Numbered from the stretch's first letter, positions 14,922 to 23,804 are shown. The stretch is 64,000 nt of DNA from Synergistaceae bacterium (GCA_017448795.1 JAFSKV010000023.1:1-64000); one strand, 5' to 3'. Translations and numbers: made by a program. Notes: a model not told the origin generated them from the sequence alone.

Positions 14922-15191
14922 ATGTTGAAGAAGTCAAAAGTTGTTGCGTTGCTGGTCGTGCGTGTGATGATGTTTGCGGTTGTCAGACCTGTTTTCGCGG
15001 GACAGTCAGCGGATGAGACCGAAATGCTGCCTTTGATTGCCCGGGCTTCCGCGGGAGGGATATTAGGCTTTCTCTTATGCGGGGCTGTAGGAGCTTTTGC
15101 TGGAGCAGGGCTGATGTGCATTACAGACACTTCTACAGGTTGTTACGGTGAAGTTGGCGGAGGACCTTGCGGGCCTTTTGTGGTTAGGTAG
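14922..15191 (+). CDS. Small exported glycine-rich protein B, unknown function
   Basis: 89 residues from ATG 14922, 18 bases after the previous stop, with AAAGGAG upstream. The signal peptide (about 1-26, ending PVFAG) is very close to that of protein A (VQPVFS versus VRPVFA). The glycine-rich hydrophobic segment reads ARASAGGILGFLLCGAVGAF. The tail carries two Cys residues (TGCYGEVGGGPCGPF). The pair probably arose by tandem duplication and is co-transcribed; a terminator follows. Function is unknown. Confidence 0.62.
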   Translation: MLKKSKVVALLVVRVMMFAVVRPVFAGQSADETEMLPLIARASAGGILGFLLCGAVGAFAGAGLMCITDTSTGCYGEVGGGPCGPFVVR

Positions 15192-15214
15192 TCTAGGAGG
15201 TAAAAATATTATTC

Positions 15215-15248
15215 TGCCCCCGGCCACAAACACCAGGGGCATTATTTT
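15215..15248. terminator. Bidirectional terminator between protein B and the M20 peptidase
   Basis: TGCCCC (15215-15220) pairs with GGGGCA (15236-15241). T-rich DNA follows on the plus side (TTATTTT), and the minus side reads into AATAATATTTTT after the stem. It serves converging genes. Confidence 0.6.
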
Positions 15249-15262
15249 CCCGTCAGCAGCAA

Positions 15263-16489
15263 TCATTCTCCCGCCATCATCAGCGCGAAGACTTTTGCGT
15301 TGTTCACCAAGTACTCAATCTCCGTGTACTCGTCCGGCTGATGCGCGACACCATCACACTCCTGCGACCACACTGCCGCCGGGATACCCTTCTTCCTGAA
15401 GAACACCGCGAAAGTGCCGCCGCCGACTCCCCCGCATTGAGGCTCAACACCCAGCACTTCACGCACTGACTTCACCAGCAGCCTGCACACATCCGAGTCC
15501 GGGCTCGTGGGTTCAGCCGCGTCTGTCCTGTCAATCTCAAGCGCGATTTCCGCCCCCGTCCTGGCCCCAACGTCAGCAACAATCCCCCGCACGATCCGTT
15601 CAGCCTCGTCAAGCGGCTCACCCGGAAGAACACGGCAGTCAAACTCGAACACCTCGCGGCCCGGGACAATGTTGACAGCCGGGACATTGGCGGCCCTCTT
15701 CGTCGGCTCAAACGTGGAATAAGGCACGTCAAACGTCTCATCCTTCCCCGTGAACCGGGCGTGAAGAGCGTCGTCAACCTCATGCGCAAGAATGTTCGCG
15801 ACACGGCAGGCGTTGAGTCCGTGATTTGGGTACGCGGCGTGCGTCTGCTTGCCTGTTACGGTGAACTTGAGCCGCCACACCGCTTTTTCCGCAACCTCGA
15901 TGAAGTCCCCCGCGTCATTCCCTGAGTCCGGCACAAGAACAAGGTCATCCGCCCGGAAAATATCCCGCTCTATGAGCTGTTCAAGCCCGTAATGGCTTCC
16001 CATCTCCTCGTCAGCAACGAACGCAAGAAGCACAGTGTACTCCGGCACAATCCCCGCGTCCTGAATTGCCTTCAGCGCGAACAGTGAGGCAACGAGGCAC
16101 ATTCCGTTGTCGCTGACACCCCGCCCGTAAATTCTCGTGCCTCTGACTTCGGGCTTGAATGGGTCAAGACTCCACGCCGAGCGGTCTCCTTCCGGGACAA
16201 CGTCAACGTGTGAGAGTATGCAGAGCCTCCTAGACTTCTTGCCGGGATATTCGAGGAACAATGACGGCCGCCTTCCTGTAGGGGCTTTGTCATCGTCAAC
16301 ATGCTCAACTTTAAGCGTGATGTCCTTCAAGCCGAGCCCGTCAATCATCTTCGCGAGCTCAAGTATCTTCGCGTCCTCGCCCTTGCCGCCGCTGTGAGGT
16401 GAGACGGCCGGGACCGAGCATAAGCGCATTAATGCCTCAGTCATGGAGCGTTCGAGTCCTGACACTGAGGTTAGTATCTCGTTGTGCAA
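15263..16489 (-). CDS. M20-family dipeptidase/deacylase
   Basis: 408 residues from TTG 16489, with AGGAGG 10 bases upstream. The Zn-dependent M20 fold is marked by ILSHVDVVPEGD (first metal His and catalytic Asp), GRGVSDNGM (bridging Asp) and ADEEMGSHYG (catalytic Glu pair). The C-terminal GVGGGTFAVFF stretch includes the region before the last metal ligand, with EYTEIEYLV near the end. A lid/dimerisation domain is inserted around 185-300. It probably cleaves dipeptides in the cytoplasm, in the PepV/succinyl-diaminopimelate desuccinylase group; the substrate cannot be fixed from sequence. It lies 44 bases after rho on the same strand. Confidence 0.85.
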   Translation of the reverse strand: MHNEILTSVSGLERSMTEALMRLCSVPAVSPHSGGKGEDAKILELAKMIDGLGLKDITLKVEHVDDDKAPTGRRPSLFLEYPGKKSRRLCILSHVDVVPEGDRSAWSLDPFKPEVRGTRIYGRGVSDNGMCLVASLFALKAIQDAGIVPEYTVLLAFVADEEMGSHYGLEQLIERDIFRADDLVLVPDSGNDAGDFIEVAEKAVWRLKFTVTGKQTHAAYPNHGLNACRVANILAHEVDDALHARFTGKDETFDVPYSTFEPTKRAANVPAVNIVPGREVFEFDCRVLPGEPLDEAERIVRGIVADVGARTGAEIALEIDRTDAAEPTSPDSDVCRLLVKSVREVLGVEPQCGGVGGGTFAVFFRKKGIPAAVWSQECDGVAHQPDEYTEIEYLVNNAKVFALMMAGE

Positions 16490-16533
16490 TTGGGTGATGC
16501 CTCCTGAAATTTTTTGTGTGATGTGTGTGTATT

Positions 16534-18117
16534 TTACGCCAGCTTTATCGAGTTCAGAAACTCCGCGTTGTTCTCCGTCTGCCTCAGCTTGTCCAGTATC
16601 AGGTTCAACGCCCCAGCCTCATCAACCCCCGCTATCCTCTTCCTGAGTATCCACAAGCGTTTGAGTTCCTCATCCGGGATTAACAGCTCCTCACGTCTCG
16701 TGCCTGACTTGGTGATGTCGATTGCCGGGAAAATTCTCTGCTCTGACAGTTTCCGCGACAAATGAAGCTCCATGTTCCCCGTTCCCTTGAACTCTTCATA
16801 TATCACATCATCCATCCTTGAGCCGGTATCAGTCAGCGCAGTCCCTACAATCGTGAGACTTCCGCCTTCCTCGAAGTTTCTTGCCGCCCCGAAAAATCTC
16901 TTGGGGAAATACAGCCCCGACGGATCAAGCCCTCCCGATAGTGTACGGCCTGACGGCGGAACAGTAAGGTTTGACGCTCTCGCAAGCCTCGTGATCGAGT
17001 CCAGCAATATCACCACATCCCTTTTCGCCTCGACAAGACGCTTCGCCTTCTCCAGCGCAAGATTTGCTACCCTGATATGCTCATCGGCAGGGCGGTCAAA
17101 CGTCGACGCTATCACTTCACCGTCAATTGACCGGGATATGTCCGTAACTTCTTCAGGACGCTCATCAATCAGCAGTGCCATTATGATTATGTCGGGGGAA
17201 TTTGCCGCAATTGCACGGGCTATGCGCTTGAGGAGGGTAGTTTTTCCTGCTTTCGGGGGTGAAACGAGAAGTGCCCTTTGTCCGAGTCCGATCGGCGCGA
17301 ACATGTCAACAAGTCTTGTGGCTAAGTCCTTCGGGTCATACTCAAGGCTGAGTCTTACGTTCGGGAAAATAGGAGTGAGCTGCGAGAACATAGGGCGTTT
17401 CCTTGAGTGCTCAGGGTCAGAGAAATTCACCGTCTCAACTCTGAGCAGTGCCTCGTAATGTTCCTGATCCCTCGGAGGCCGGATAAGTCCCCAAATCACA
17501 TCGCCGTTCCTGAGACCGAAGCGGCGAATCTGAGACGATGACAAATACACGTCCGAGTCTGTCGGCAGCATTCCCTTCGGCCTGAGAAACCCGTAATTCT
17601 CCGGGAGTATCTCAAGAGTCCCGCCCCCAAAACGGTAGTTCATGCTCTCAGCCTGTGCCTTCAATATCGTGATGATGAGGTCGTCCTTGCGGATTGACGC
17701 GGGTATGTTCACGTCAAGTTCCTTTGCGAGTTTGCGAAGGTCAGCAATGCTCTTCACGGCAAGCATGGAGTATGTGTACTTGGGCTTTGGGTGCTGTATC
17801 ATCTCACGCCTGCCCCTTGTGCGTCTTGCGGCAATGTCAGGGCTTGCAGGGTCTTCCGGCTCGTCGTAGCTGTCCTCCGGCTCATCAGGCGCAAATTCTT
17901 CCGGCTCATCGTAGCCTATTTCACGCTGAATTTCGCTCACTTCCTCGCTGATTTCCTCGTCAGATAATTCCGGGCTAGGCATGATTTCCCCCGCTGTGTC
18001 GTCCTTTACGTCGGCGGCTTTCTTCCTAGCTGCTGCTGTGCGCTTCTTGGTCTGCTCTGTGTCCTGTGATAATTCTTCGGGTGATTGTGCTTCTTGTGAT
18101 TTTGCTTTTCTCGGCAT
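16534..18117 (-). CDS. rho: Transcription termination factor Rho with extended N-terminus
   Basis: 527 residues, about 110 longer than E. coli Rho because of a Lys/Glu/Asp-rich N-terminal extension (1-110). A Rho_N helical domain ([16 protein letters not shown]), a cold-shock-like RNA-binding domain ([29 protein letters not shown]) and a RecA-type ATPase domain follow. Walker A is [15 protein letters not shown] and Walker B is [12 protein letters not shown]. The R-loop/Q-loop region [20 protein letters not shown] is present. It terminates untranslated transcripts as a hexameric helicase. The acidic/basic extension is of the kind seen in several high-insert Rho proteins. Start ATG with TAAGGAAA upstream. 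Confidence 0.97.
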   Translation of the reverse strand: MPRKAKSQEAQSPEELSQDTEQTKKRTAAARKKAADVKDDTAGEIMPSPELSDEEISEEVSEIQREIGYDEPEEFAPDEPEDSYDEPEDPASPDIAARRTRGRREMIQHPKPKYTYSMLAVKSIADLRKLAKELDVNIPASIRKDDLIITILKAQAESMNYRFGGGTLEILPENYGFLRPKGMLPTDSDVYLSSSQIRRFGLRNGDVIWGLIRPPRDQEHYEALLRVETVNFSDPEHSRKRPMFSQLTPIFPNVRLSLEYDPKDLATRLVDMFAPIGLGQRALLVSPPKAGKTTLLKRIARAIAANSPDIIIMALLIDERPEEVTDISRSIDGEVIASTFDRPADEHIRVANLALEKAKRLVEAKRDVVILLDSITRLARASNLTVPPSGRTLSGGLDPSGLYFPKRFFGAARNFEEGGSLTIVGTALTDTGSRMDDVIYEEFKGTGNMELHLSRKLSEQRIFPAIDITKSGTRREELLIPDEELKRLWILRKRIAGVDEAGALNLILDKLRQTENNAEFLNSIKLA

Positions 18118-18158
18118 TGAAATTTTCCTTAACCTGATATTGTGATGTGGTGATGAGG

Positions 18159-18188
18159 CCGGGAGAATCTTCTTCCTGACTCTCCCGG
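18159..18188 (-). other. Stem-loop between pfkA and rho
   Basis: CCGGGAGA (18159-18166) and TCTCCCGG (18181-18188) form an 8-bp perfect stem with a 14-base loop directly after the pfkA stop. No T-run follows on either strand, so it is either a Rho-type or RNA-stabilising hairpin rather than a classical terminator. Confidence 0.55.
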
Positions 18189-18196
18189 GTATTGCG

Positions 18197-19162
18197 CTAA
18201 TTCATTTTGTTGATGAGACTCAGCATTTCGGGGCTGAGGGATTTATGTTCACTCCATGCTCTTTCCAGCGGGCTTAGTGTCAGCTTGTGGTTGATGTTTC
18301 CGACCATCATCCCGGACTTGCCTATCATGAGATTCTCGGTGGCAAAAGCTCCCATCCTCGTGGCAAGGACAACGTCGAACGATGTCGGATGCCCTCCGCG
18401 CTGAATGTACCCAAGCACCGTAACGCGCGCATCATACCCGCCGGAGTCCTGGAGCTGCTCGCGCATTTCCGCCGCAGTCATAACACCTTCAGCAAGAATG
18501 ATGAGCGTATGACTCCTTCCTTCCCTGTACGAACTCTTGAGCCTCTTTGTGAGATCGCCGATGCTCAACGGCAGTTCCGGCACAACGACGTATTCAGCAC
18601 CAGTAGCAACAGCAACCTCAAGCGCAAGGAAGCCCGCATTCCGTCCCATGACCTCGACCACAAAGAGCCGTTCATGACTCGACGCTGTATCACGGAGCTT
18701 CATTATTGCCTCAAGCGCGGTGTTCACAGCCGTATCAAAGCCTATAGTCTCATCCGTCCCTGTAATGTCGTTGTCGATCGTTCCGGGTATGCCCATTGTA
18801 GGGAAGCCGAGGTCATGAAGAGCCTTCGCGCCGTGAAATGAGCCGTCCCCGCCGATTACTACGAGGCCGTCAATTTCTGCCTTCCTCATCTGCTCTAATG
18901 CTTCTTCGCGGCCTTCAGGTGTCTTGAAACGCTCGCTTCTGGCTGTCTTGAGAATTGTCCCTCCGCTGTGGATAATGCCTCCCACCGCCGCATGGTCAAG
19001 GGGGATGAAGTCGCCCTCAATGAGTCCCTCATAGCCGCGGCGCACTCCGATGCACTCTTTATCGTTGAACATGCAGGTTCTTGCGACTGCCCGGACTGCC
19101 GCGTTCATTCCTGGCGAGTCCCCTCCGCTTGTCAGTACAGCGATACGGTCCATCTTAATCAT
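18197..19162 (-). CDS. pfkA: ATP-dependent 6-phosphofructokinase
   Basis: 321 residues. Phosphorylates fructose-6-phosphate in glycolysis. Seen motifs: LTSGGDSPGMNAAVRAV at the N-terminus, VVIGGDGSFHGAKAL with GGDG rather than the GGDD of PPi-dependent enzymes, the catalytic GTIDNDITGTDETIGFDTA, and EVMGRNAGFLAL for substrate binding. Length matches the bacterial PfkA type (about 320). The start ATG has GGAAG 9 bases upstream. It is followed by rho on the same strand, with a hairpin between them. Confidence 0.96.
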   Translation of the reverse strand: MIKMDRIAVLTSGGDSPGMNAAVRAVARTCMFNDKECIGVRRGYEGLIEGDFIPLDHAAVGGIIHSGGTILKTARSERFKTPEGREEALEQMRKAEIDGLVVIGGDGSFHGAKALHDLGFPTMGIPGTIDNDITGTDETIGFDTAVNTALEAIMKLRDTASSHERLFVVEVMGRNAGFLALEVAVATGAEYVVVPELPLSIGDLTKRLKSSYREGRSHTLIILAEGVMTAAEMREQLQDSGGYDARVTVLGYIQRGGHPTSFDVVLATRMGAFATENLMIGKSGMMVGNINHKLTLSPLERAWSEHKSLSPEMLSLINKMN

Positions 19163-19211
19163 TGCGCTATTCTTCCTTTCGTGTCTTGTCTGTGGAATGC
19201 CTGTATTTTAC

Positions 19212-19964
19212 CTAATTTGACTGCAATTCGTCTATGCGTGAATTTATCTCATCGCGTTCCCTGTTGAGTTCGTCAAGCCTCTTCTGAAGCGCGGCTCTTT
19301 CCTCGTCAATCTTGCCTGACCTCTTTATGAGCCTGTCTGCCTCGAGCCTGTCTGCTGCTCTGCCTCCTGCGATTTTGCCCCTGTCCTTCGTGAGGTCCCA
19401 TACCCACATAACATCGCCCCTTCCCGACAACGCGTGTGATATTGCGCTGTCGAATATGAGCCTGACATCTTTAGCCCCCGCGAGAATGTCCTTGCCTGTC
19501 TTCTCGTCATAGCGCGGGAAATGAACCATTCCGTCCCGTGCTCCGAGTATCTTGAAGTTGAAGCGTCTGTCATAGTCAACAGGTGAATATTTCTTGCCGC
19601 CTACCATCATTGTTATGTGTTTGTCGAAAGGCTGTGCGTACATTGGGATTCCCCGGACGTACATATCAATGTGAAAGGGGATTGATTCTGCCAAGTTGAG
19701 ATTCTTTAAGAGGGTGTACTTGTAGTTCTCCATTTCGTCAGCCGTCCAGAGATTCTTTTCTGCCTCTGAGGCAACGAGGGCTTCAACATATTCATTGGAA
19801 TAGTAGGTAGCTATGATGCGTATTGACTGGTCTCCTTCCTTTGTCTGCGCATTTGTCTCGTGAGACCATGCTTTGAGGATTGGGTCTGTGCTGTCGGCTG
19901 AATATGACGGCAAACACACTATGAGCAACAGAACTAATGACGCTAAGAAGCGGCGTGTCAGCAT
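19212..19964 (-). CDS. Secreted protein with C-terminal coiled coil, unknown function
   Basis: 250 residues; AAGGAG upstream of ATG 19964. A signal peptide (about 1-22, LLLIVCLPSYSA) is followed by a mixed alpha/beta region of about 180 residues with no motif I recognise (ESIPFHIDMYVRGIPMYAQP, GGKKYSPVDYDRRF). The last 55 residues are a highly charged coiled coil (RAALQKRLDELNRERDEINS). It is probably a periplasmic protein. Transcribed towards pfkA with about 50 bases between, so they may share a transcript. Confidence 0.75.
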   Translation of the reverse strand: MLTRRFLASLVLLLIVCLPSYSADSTDPILKAWSHETNAQTKEGDQSIRIIATYYSNEYVEALVASEAEKNLWTADEMENYKYTLLKNLNLAESIPFHIDMYVRGIPMYAQPFDKHITMMVGGKKYSPVDYDRRFNFKILGARDGMVHFPRYDEKTGKDILAGAKDVRLIFDSAISHALSGRGDVMWVWDLTKDRGKIAGGRAADRLEADRLIKRSGKIDEERAALQKRLDELNRERDEINSRIDELQSN

Positions 19965-20022
19965 CTGTGAATATCTCCTTTGCTGAATTGATGTGAGTGA
20001 TGTACATGATGGAACTGCAAAT

Positions 20023-20051
20023 TTGAGCCGGGAAATTTTCGAGTATTATAC
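20023..20051 (+). promoter_or_regulatory. Candidate promoter of the EamA transporter gene
   Basis: TTGAGC (20023-20028), a 17-base spacer, TTATAC (20046-20051), 26 bases before the ATG. Confidence 0.4.
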
Positions 20052-20077
20052 AACAACTAAAGGAGGATTACACATTC

Positions 20078-21067
20078 ATGAAAGGAAAATTATCATCATC
20101 ATTGTATGCTTTATCTGCCGCCGTGTTTTACGGGGCCGGGATTCCTTTCTCCAAGCTGCTCATGAAGAACGTACAGCCCGTATTCATGGCCTCGTTCATG
20201 TATCTCGGAGCAGGAATCGGAATCGGAATAATGTATGTCTTTCACCGCAGGAATGAGTCAGCCTCAGAGCGTCTCACAGTCTCAGACATGCCATATATAT
20301 TGGGGATGATTGTGCTTGATGTGATTGCGCCTGTTCTCCTTATGCTTGGCGTGAACCTGGGTTCGTCATCGTCCGCTTCACTGCTGGGGAATTTCGAGAT
20401 AGTTTTCACGGCAATAACAGCAATGATATTGTTCGGCGAAAAAGTTTCGCGTCTGTTATGGCTGGCTATAGGGATGATCACATTGTCGGGAATGATTCTG
20501 TCGGCTGACTCAGGGGAAGCGTTGAAGTTTTCGCCCGCGTCATTGATGGTGATATGCGCCGCTCTTTCCTGGGGGATTGAGAACAACTGCACGCGCAAAA
20601 TTTCCGGCAGAAGCACGTACCAAATAGTTACGCTAAAGGGATTATGCTGCGGGAGCCTCTCATTCATCACGGCAATTTTAACCGGGGAAGACTTGCCTGC
20701 CATTGAATATATCGCGGCCTCATTGGTGGTTGGTTTTGCGGCTTACGGCCTGAGCATATTCACCTACATACGGGCGCAGAAATTTCTTGGAGCACCGAGA
20801 ACCAGCGCATATTACGCGGCGGCACCGTTCATCGGGTCGTTCATGTCGTTCGTGATTCTGGGTGAAGGTCTGTCGCGGAATTACGTTGCGGCACTGGCAG
20901 TTATGATACCCGGCGCAGTGCTTGCTGTTTTGGACTCGATGAGTGTCAGGCACATTCACGAACACACGCACATGCTTCTTCACGGACAAGTCATAAAGCA
21001 CACACATGAACATGAACACTTTATGCTTGGCTCAACACATAAGCACGTTCATGAAACTTTGCAATGA
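20078..21067 (+). CDS. EamA/DMT-superfamily exporter with His-rich C-terminal tail
   Basis: 329 residues; AAAGGAGG before the ATG. Ten predicted helices form two EamA repeats: the first begins LYALSAAVFYGAGIPFSKLL and the second around residue 145 (LMVICAALSWGIENNCTRKI). Family members export amino acids or other small metabolites. The last 40 residues are unusual: a hydrophilic tail with about ten His residues in HxH and HEHxH patterns (IHEHTHMLLHG, HTHEHEHFML, THKHVHE). Such tails bind divalent metal, so either metal sensing or a metal-linked substrate is possible; this is inference. It stands alone between a divergent gene and the decarboxylase cluster. Confidence 0.85.
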   Translation: MKGKLSSSLYALSAAVFYGAGIPFSKLLMKNVQPVFMASFMYLGAGIGIGIMYVFHRRNESASERLTVSDMPYILGMIVLDVIAPVLLMLGVNLGSSSSASLLGNFEIVFTAITAMILFGEKVSRLLWLAIGMITLSGMILSADSGEALKFSPASLMVICAALSWGIENNCTRKISGRSTYQIVTLKGLCCGSLSFITAILTGEDLPAIEYIAASLVVGFAAYGLSIFTYIRAQKFLGAPRTSAYYAAAPFIGSFMSFVILGEGLSRNYVAALAVMIPGAVLAVLDSMSVRHIHEHTHMLLHGQVIKHTHEHEHFMLGSTHKHVHETLQ

Positions 21068-21087
21068 AATAGTTTCTATGATATTCT
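21059..21087 (+). promoter_or_regulatory. Promoter of the decarboxylase cluster
   Basis: TTGCAA (21059-21064), a 17-base spacer, TATTCT (21082-21087). It overlaps the EamA stop codon. A transcript starting near 21094 would leave only a short leader before an in-frame ATG at 21108, which favours the Shine-Dalgarno-preceded ATG at 21153. Confidence 0.5.
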
Positions 21088-21152
21088 AGCCTCAAATTCA
21101 CATCACAATGAATCAACACCATAACTCACAAGAAGGAGGACTTTGGCAGGAC

Positions 21153-22712
21153 ATGGGATTTCGTACTATCGAAGAGCTATGTGCGGAGCTTGATGGCAAA
21201 CGCAAATCAGCTCTTGCAGGCGGAGGAGAAGAAGCCCTAGCAAAACAGAAGTCCAAAGGCAAAGGCACAGCCCGTGAGAGAATTGCGGCGTTGCTTGACC
21301 CGGATTCGTTCGTTGAGCTTGACGAGTTTGTGACTCACAGGTGCGACAATTTCGGCCTTGATGAACGCAAGCCCTTGGGGGACGGAGTCGTTACGGGCTG
21401 GGGGACGATTGACGGGCGCAAAGTGTTCATCTACAGCCAGGACTTCACTGTCTTCGGAGGCTCACTCGGCGAAAAGCACGCGGAGAAGATCTGCAAGGTT
21501 ATCGATATGGCCATGCAGAACGGCTGCCCTGTAATCGGCATCAACGACTCAGGCGGTGCGCGCATTCAGGAGGGTATCGACTCTCTGAACGGCTACGGGA
21601 AAATCTTCCGCCGCAACACAATGGCAAGCGGTGTAATTCCGCAGTTCTCCGTGATCATGGGACCCACGGCAGGCGGAGCAGTCTACAGCCCGGCATTGAC
21701 GGATTATATTTTCATGGTCGACAAAGAAAGCATCATGCATATCACCGGCCCTGAAGTCATCCGCGCAGTAACAGGCGAGCTCGTAACCAGTGAGGAACTC
21801 GGCGGGGCTGAGACCCACAACACAATCACGGGGAATGCGCACTTTTTCGCGAAGGACGAGGCAGAATGCTTCCAGCAGATCCGCAAAGTGTTATCATTCC
21901 TTCCGCTGAACAATCTTGACGATGCTCCCTTCAAGGCCACGAACGATGACCCGCGCAGGGCAGATATAGAGTTGCGCGAGGTTGTCCCGGTCAACACCAA
22001 CAAGGGCTACGACGTTCACGAGGTAATCAGGCGCGTAGTTGATGACGGTGAATTTGTGGAGGTTCAGGCCGGGTACGCGAAGAATATCGTTACAGGCTAC
22101 GGGAGAATAGGAAGCCGCCCGGTCGGAATAGTCGCCAACAACCCGGATGTTTCCGCCGGATGCCTGGACATCAACGCCTCCGACAAGGCATCAAGATTCG
22201 TCAGGCACTGCGACGCGTTCAACCTGCCTATAGTTACGTTTGTTGACGTTCCCGGATATTTGCCCGGAAAAGATCAGGAGTACGGCGGCATAATCAGGAA
22301 GGGCGCGAAGCTGCTTTACGCGTACAGTGAGGCGAGTGTTCCGTTGATCAGCGTCATAATGAGGAAGGCTTACGGCGGGGCTTATCTGGCCATGTCGAGC
22401 AAGAGTCTCGGAGCTGATGCTGTGTTCGCGTGGCCTCAGGCTGAAATCGCGGTTCTCGGAGCTGAGGGCGCGGCGAGCATCGTGTTCAAGAAGGAAATCG
22501 AGTTAGCAGAAGATCCGTCAGCCAAACGCCTGGAGAAGATTGACGAGTACCGTGAGGCTTTCGCGAATCCCTACAAGGCGGCTGAAAGAGGCTATGTTGA
22601 CCGGGTGATAATGCCGGAAGAGACGCGCAAGGTAGTTTGCCAGGCACTTGACGCAATGGAGAGCAAGCGTGAGACACGCCCGGCCAAGAAGCACGGGGTA
22701 ATCCCGCACTAA
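21153..22712 (+). CDS. mmdA: Carboxyltransferase (alpha) subunit of a biotin-dependent acyl-CoA decarboxylase
   Basis: 519 residues from ATG 21153 (GGAGG 13 bases upstream; an in-frame ATG at 21108 lacks a Shine-Dalgarno sequence). It is a two-half crotonase-fold carboxyltransferase: GTARERIAALLDPDSFVEL, the oxyanion-hole segments SGGARIQEGIDSL and GPTAGGAVYSPAL in the first half, and GYLPGKDQEYGGIIRKGAK plus MRKAYGGAYLAMSSK in the second. The family includes methylmalonyl-CoA decarboxylase alpha and propionyl-CoA carboxylase beta. Adjacent gamma-like and biotin-carrier genes favour the Na+-pumping decarboxylase. The substrate is not proven. Confidence 0.9.
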   Translation: MGFRTIEELCAELDGKRKSALAGGGEEALAKQKSKGKGTARERIAALLDPDSFVELDEFVTHRCDNFGLDERKPLGDGVVTGWGTIDGRKVFIYSQDFTVFGGSLGEKHAEKICKVIDMAMQNGCPVIGINDSGGARIQEGIDSLNGYGKIFRRNTMASGVIPQFSVIMGPTAGGAVYSPALTDYIFMVDKESIMHITGPEVIRAVTGELVTSEELGGAETHNTITGNAHFFAKDEAECFQQIRKVLSFLPLNNLDDAPFKATNDDPRRADIELREVVPVNTNKGYDVHEVIRRVVDDGEFVEVQAGYAKNIVTGYGRIGSRPVGIVANNPDVSAGCLDINASDKASRFVRHCDAFNLPIVTFVDVPGYLPGKDQEYGGIIRKGAKLLYAYSEASVPLISVIMRKAYGGAYLAMSSKSLGADAVFAWPQAEIAVLGAEGAASIVFKKEIELAEDPSAKRLEKIDEYREAFANPYKAAERGYVDRVIMPEETRKVVCQALDAMESKRETRPAKKHGVIPH

Positions 22713-22740
22713 ATCACGGAAGAAGGAGGAATTGAGCGTT

Positions 22741-23148
22741 ATGCATTTCGAGGGACTTGCAGGAGCAGTGAACATTAGCATCGTGGCATTCTCGATAGTA
22801 TTCGGAGTACTCTTCGTGCTTACGGGAGTGATTTACGGAATGAGGCTGTTTGCCGGGTCAGGCGGCGAAAAAAAAAATGATGTAGCCCCGTCCAAGCCAT
22901 CAGCCCCAGCACCGTCAGCAAAACCCGCCCCGGTAGTAGCGCAGTCAGCAGACAAGGCGAAAATCGTTGCGGCAATAACGGCGGCAATAGTGGAGTTCAC
23001 CGGGACGAGTGATTTCCGTGTTGTGTCAGTACAGCCGGAAGCAGGCGGAATAATACCCGGTATCCCTATGGATTACTGGACGGCGAGATGGAAGGCGGCA
23101 GGAATGATCGGGCTTAACAGCAATGGTTTAGTCCGCAAGTGGCACTAG
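22741..23148 (+). CDS. Na+-pump decarboxylase gamma/delta-type membrane subunit
   Basis: 135 residues from ATG 22741 (AAGGAGG 11 bases upstream). One N-terminal helix (about 8-35, VNISIVAFSIVFGVLFVLTG) is followed by a Lys/Pro/Ala linker and a C-terminal domain of about 70 residues (KIVAAITAAIVEFTGTSDFR). This is the OadG/MmdD layout, a small subunit that tethers the carboxyltransferase and biotin carrier to the membrane beta subunit. It sits between the alpha and biotin-carrier genes in the usual order. Confidence 0.82.
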   Translation: MHFEGLAGAVNISIVAFSIVFGVLFVLTGVIYGMRLFAGSGGEKKNDVAPSKPSAPAPSAKPAPVVAQSADKAKIVAAITAAIVEFTGTSDFRVVSVQPEAGGIIPGIPMDYWTARWKAAGMIGLNSNGLVRKWH

Positions 23149-23173
23149 TGATAACACGGAAGGAGATAGAATC

Positions 23174-23560
23174 GTGAGCAGCAAATACAGAGTAGTAGTA
23201 GACGGAACAGCGTACACGGTTGAGGTTGAAACCCTCGGAGCAGGAGCAGCAATGCCCGCCCCCGCACCAGCAGCAGCACCCGTACCCGCAGCAGCCCCGG
23301 CAGCACCCGCCCCGGCAGCAGCCCCCGCACCCGCAGCCCCCGCTGAAGGTTCGCAGGTAACCGCCCCGATGCCCGGAAAGATTCTCAGCCTTAAGGTGAA
23401 CGTAGGCGACTCGGTGAAAGAGGGAGACCTTGTACTTCTTCTTGAGGCCATGAAGATGGAGAATGAAGTCTTTGCGACTGCGTCAGGGAAGGTTGTGCAG
23501 ATCCCCGTGAAGGGCGGAGACAGCGTGAATACGGGCGATGTCCTGATGGTGATTGCGTAG
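23174..23560 (+). CDS. mmdC: Biotin carboxyl carrier subunit
   Basis: 128 residues from GTG 23174, with GGAG 8 bases upstream. A short N-terminal beta region (YRVVVDGTAYTVEVE) is joined by a flexible Ala/Pro linker of about 35 residues to a biotinyl domain of about 70 residues. The biotinylated Lys is in LEAMKMENEV. It shuttles CO2 between the carboxyltransferase and the membrane decarboxylase. The linker DNA is a low-complexity GCAGCMCCC run. The beta (ion-pumping) subunit gene expected next is absent in this window. Confidence 0.92.
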   Translation: MSSKYRVVVDGTAYTVEVETLGAGAAMPAPAPAAAPVPAAAPAAPAPAAAPAPAAPAEGSQVTAPMPGKILSLKVNVGDSVKEGDLVLLLEAMKMENEVFATASGKVVQIPVKGGDSVNTGDVLMVIA

Positions 23561-23599
23561 TAGCTGGAAAGAGTGAAGATTTGTCCCTCCTGGTGGTGA

Positions 23600-23728
23600 G
23601 TCGGGGGGGAATTTTTTTGCCGCGAATTTTTCCGGGAAGGCCTGTACAACTCACACAAGATAGAGTACTTGGCCTACCACACGGGGGACAGCAGGAAGGA
23701 CTTTATGCGGAGGATTTACGCCGGGTGA
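23600..23728 (+). other. Possible gene fragment
   Basis: One frame of about 42 codons, opened by an upstream TGA and closed by TGA 23726-23728, reads like real protein (REGLYNSHKIEYLAYHTGDS then KDFMRRIYAG) but has no start codon or Shine-Dalgarno sequence. It may be the tail of a decayed gene. I do not recognise it. Confidence 0.2.
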
Positions 23729-23760
23729 ATATAAGCGTCAGATGCTTCACGGTGCGTGTG

Positions 23761-23790
23761 TTGACAAAAACGGGAGATAAGGAGTAAAAT
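23761..23790 (+). promoter_or_regulatory. tRNA-Asn promoter
   Basis: TTGACA (23761-23766), an 18-base spacer, TAAAAT (23785-23790), 14 bases before the tRNA. Near consensus. Confidence 0.75.
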
Positions 23791-23804
23791 TTCCCTTGTT
23801 GCAT

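Noticed and set aside
18159-18188. Classical terminator between pfkA and rho
   Set aside because: The stem is strong but no T-run follows on either strand.
23581-23787. 68-residue rightward gene before tRNA-Asn
   Set aside because: Weak start, composition unlike neighbours, and the better protein-like sequence in this stretch is in another frame without a start.
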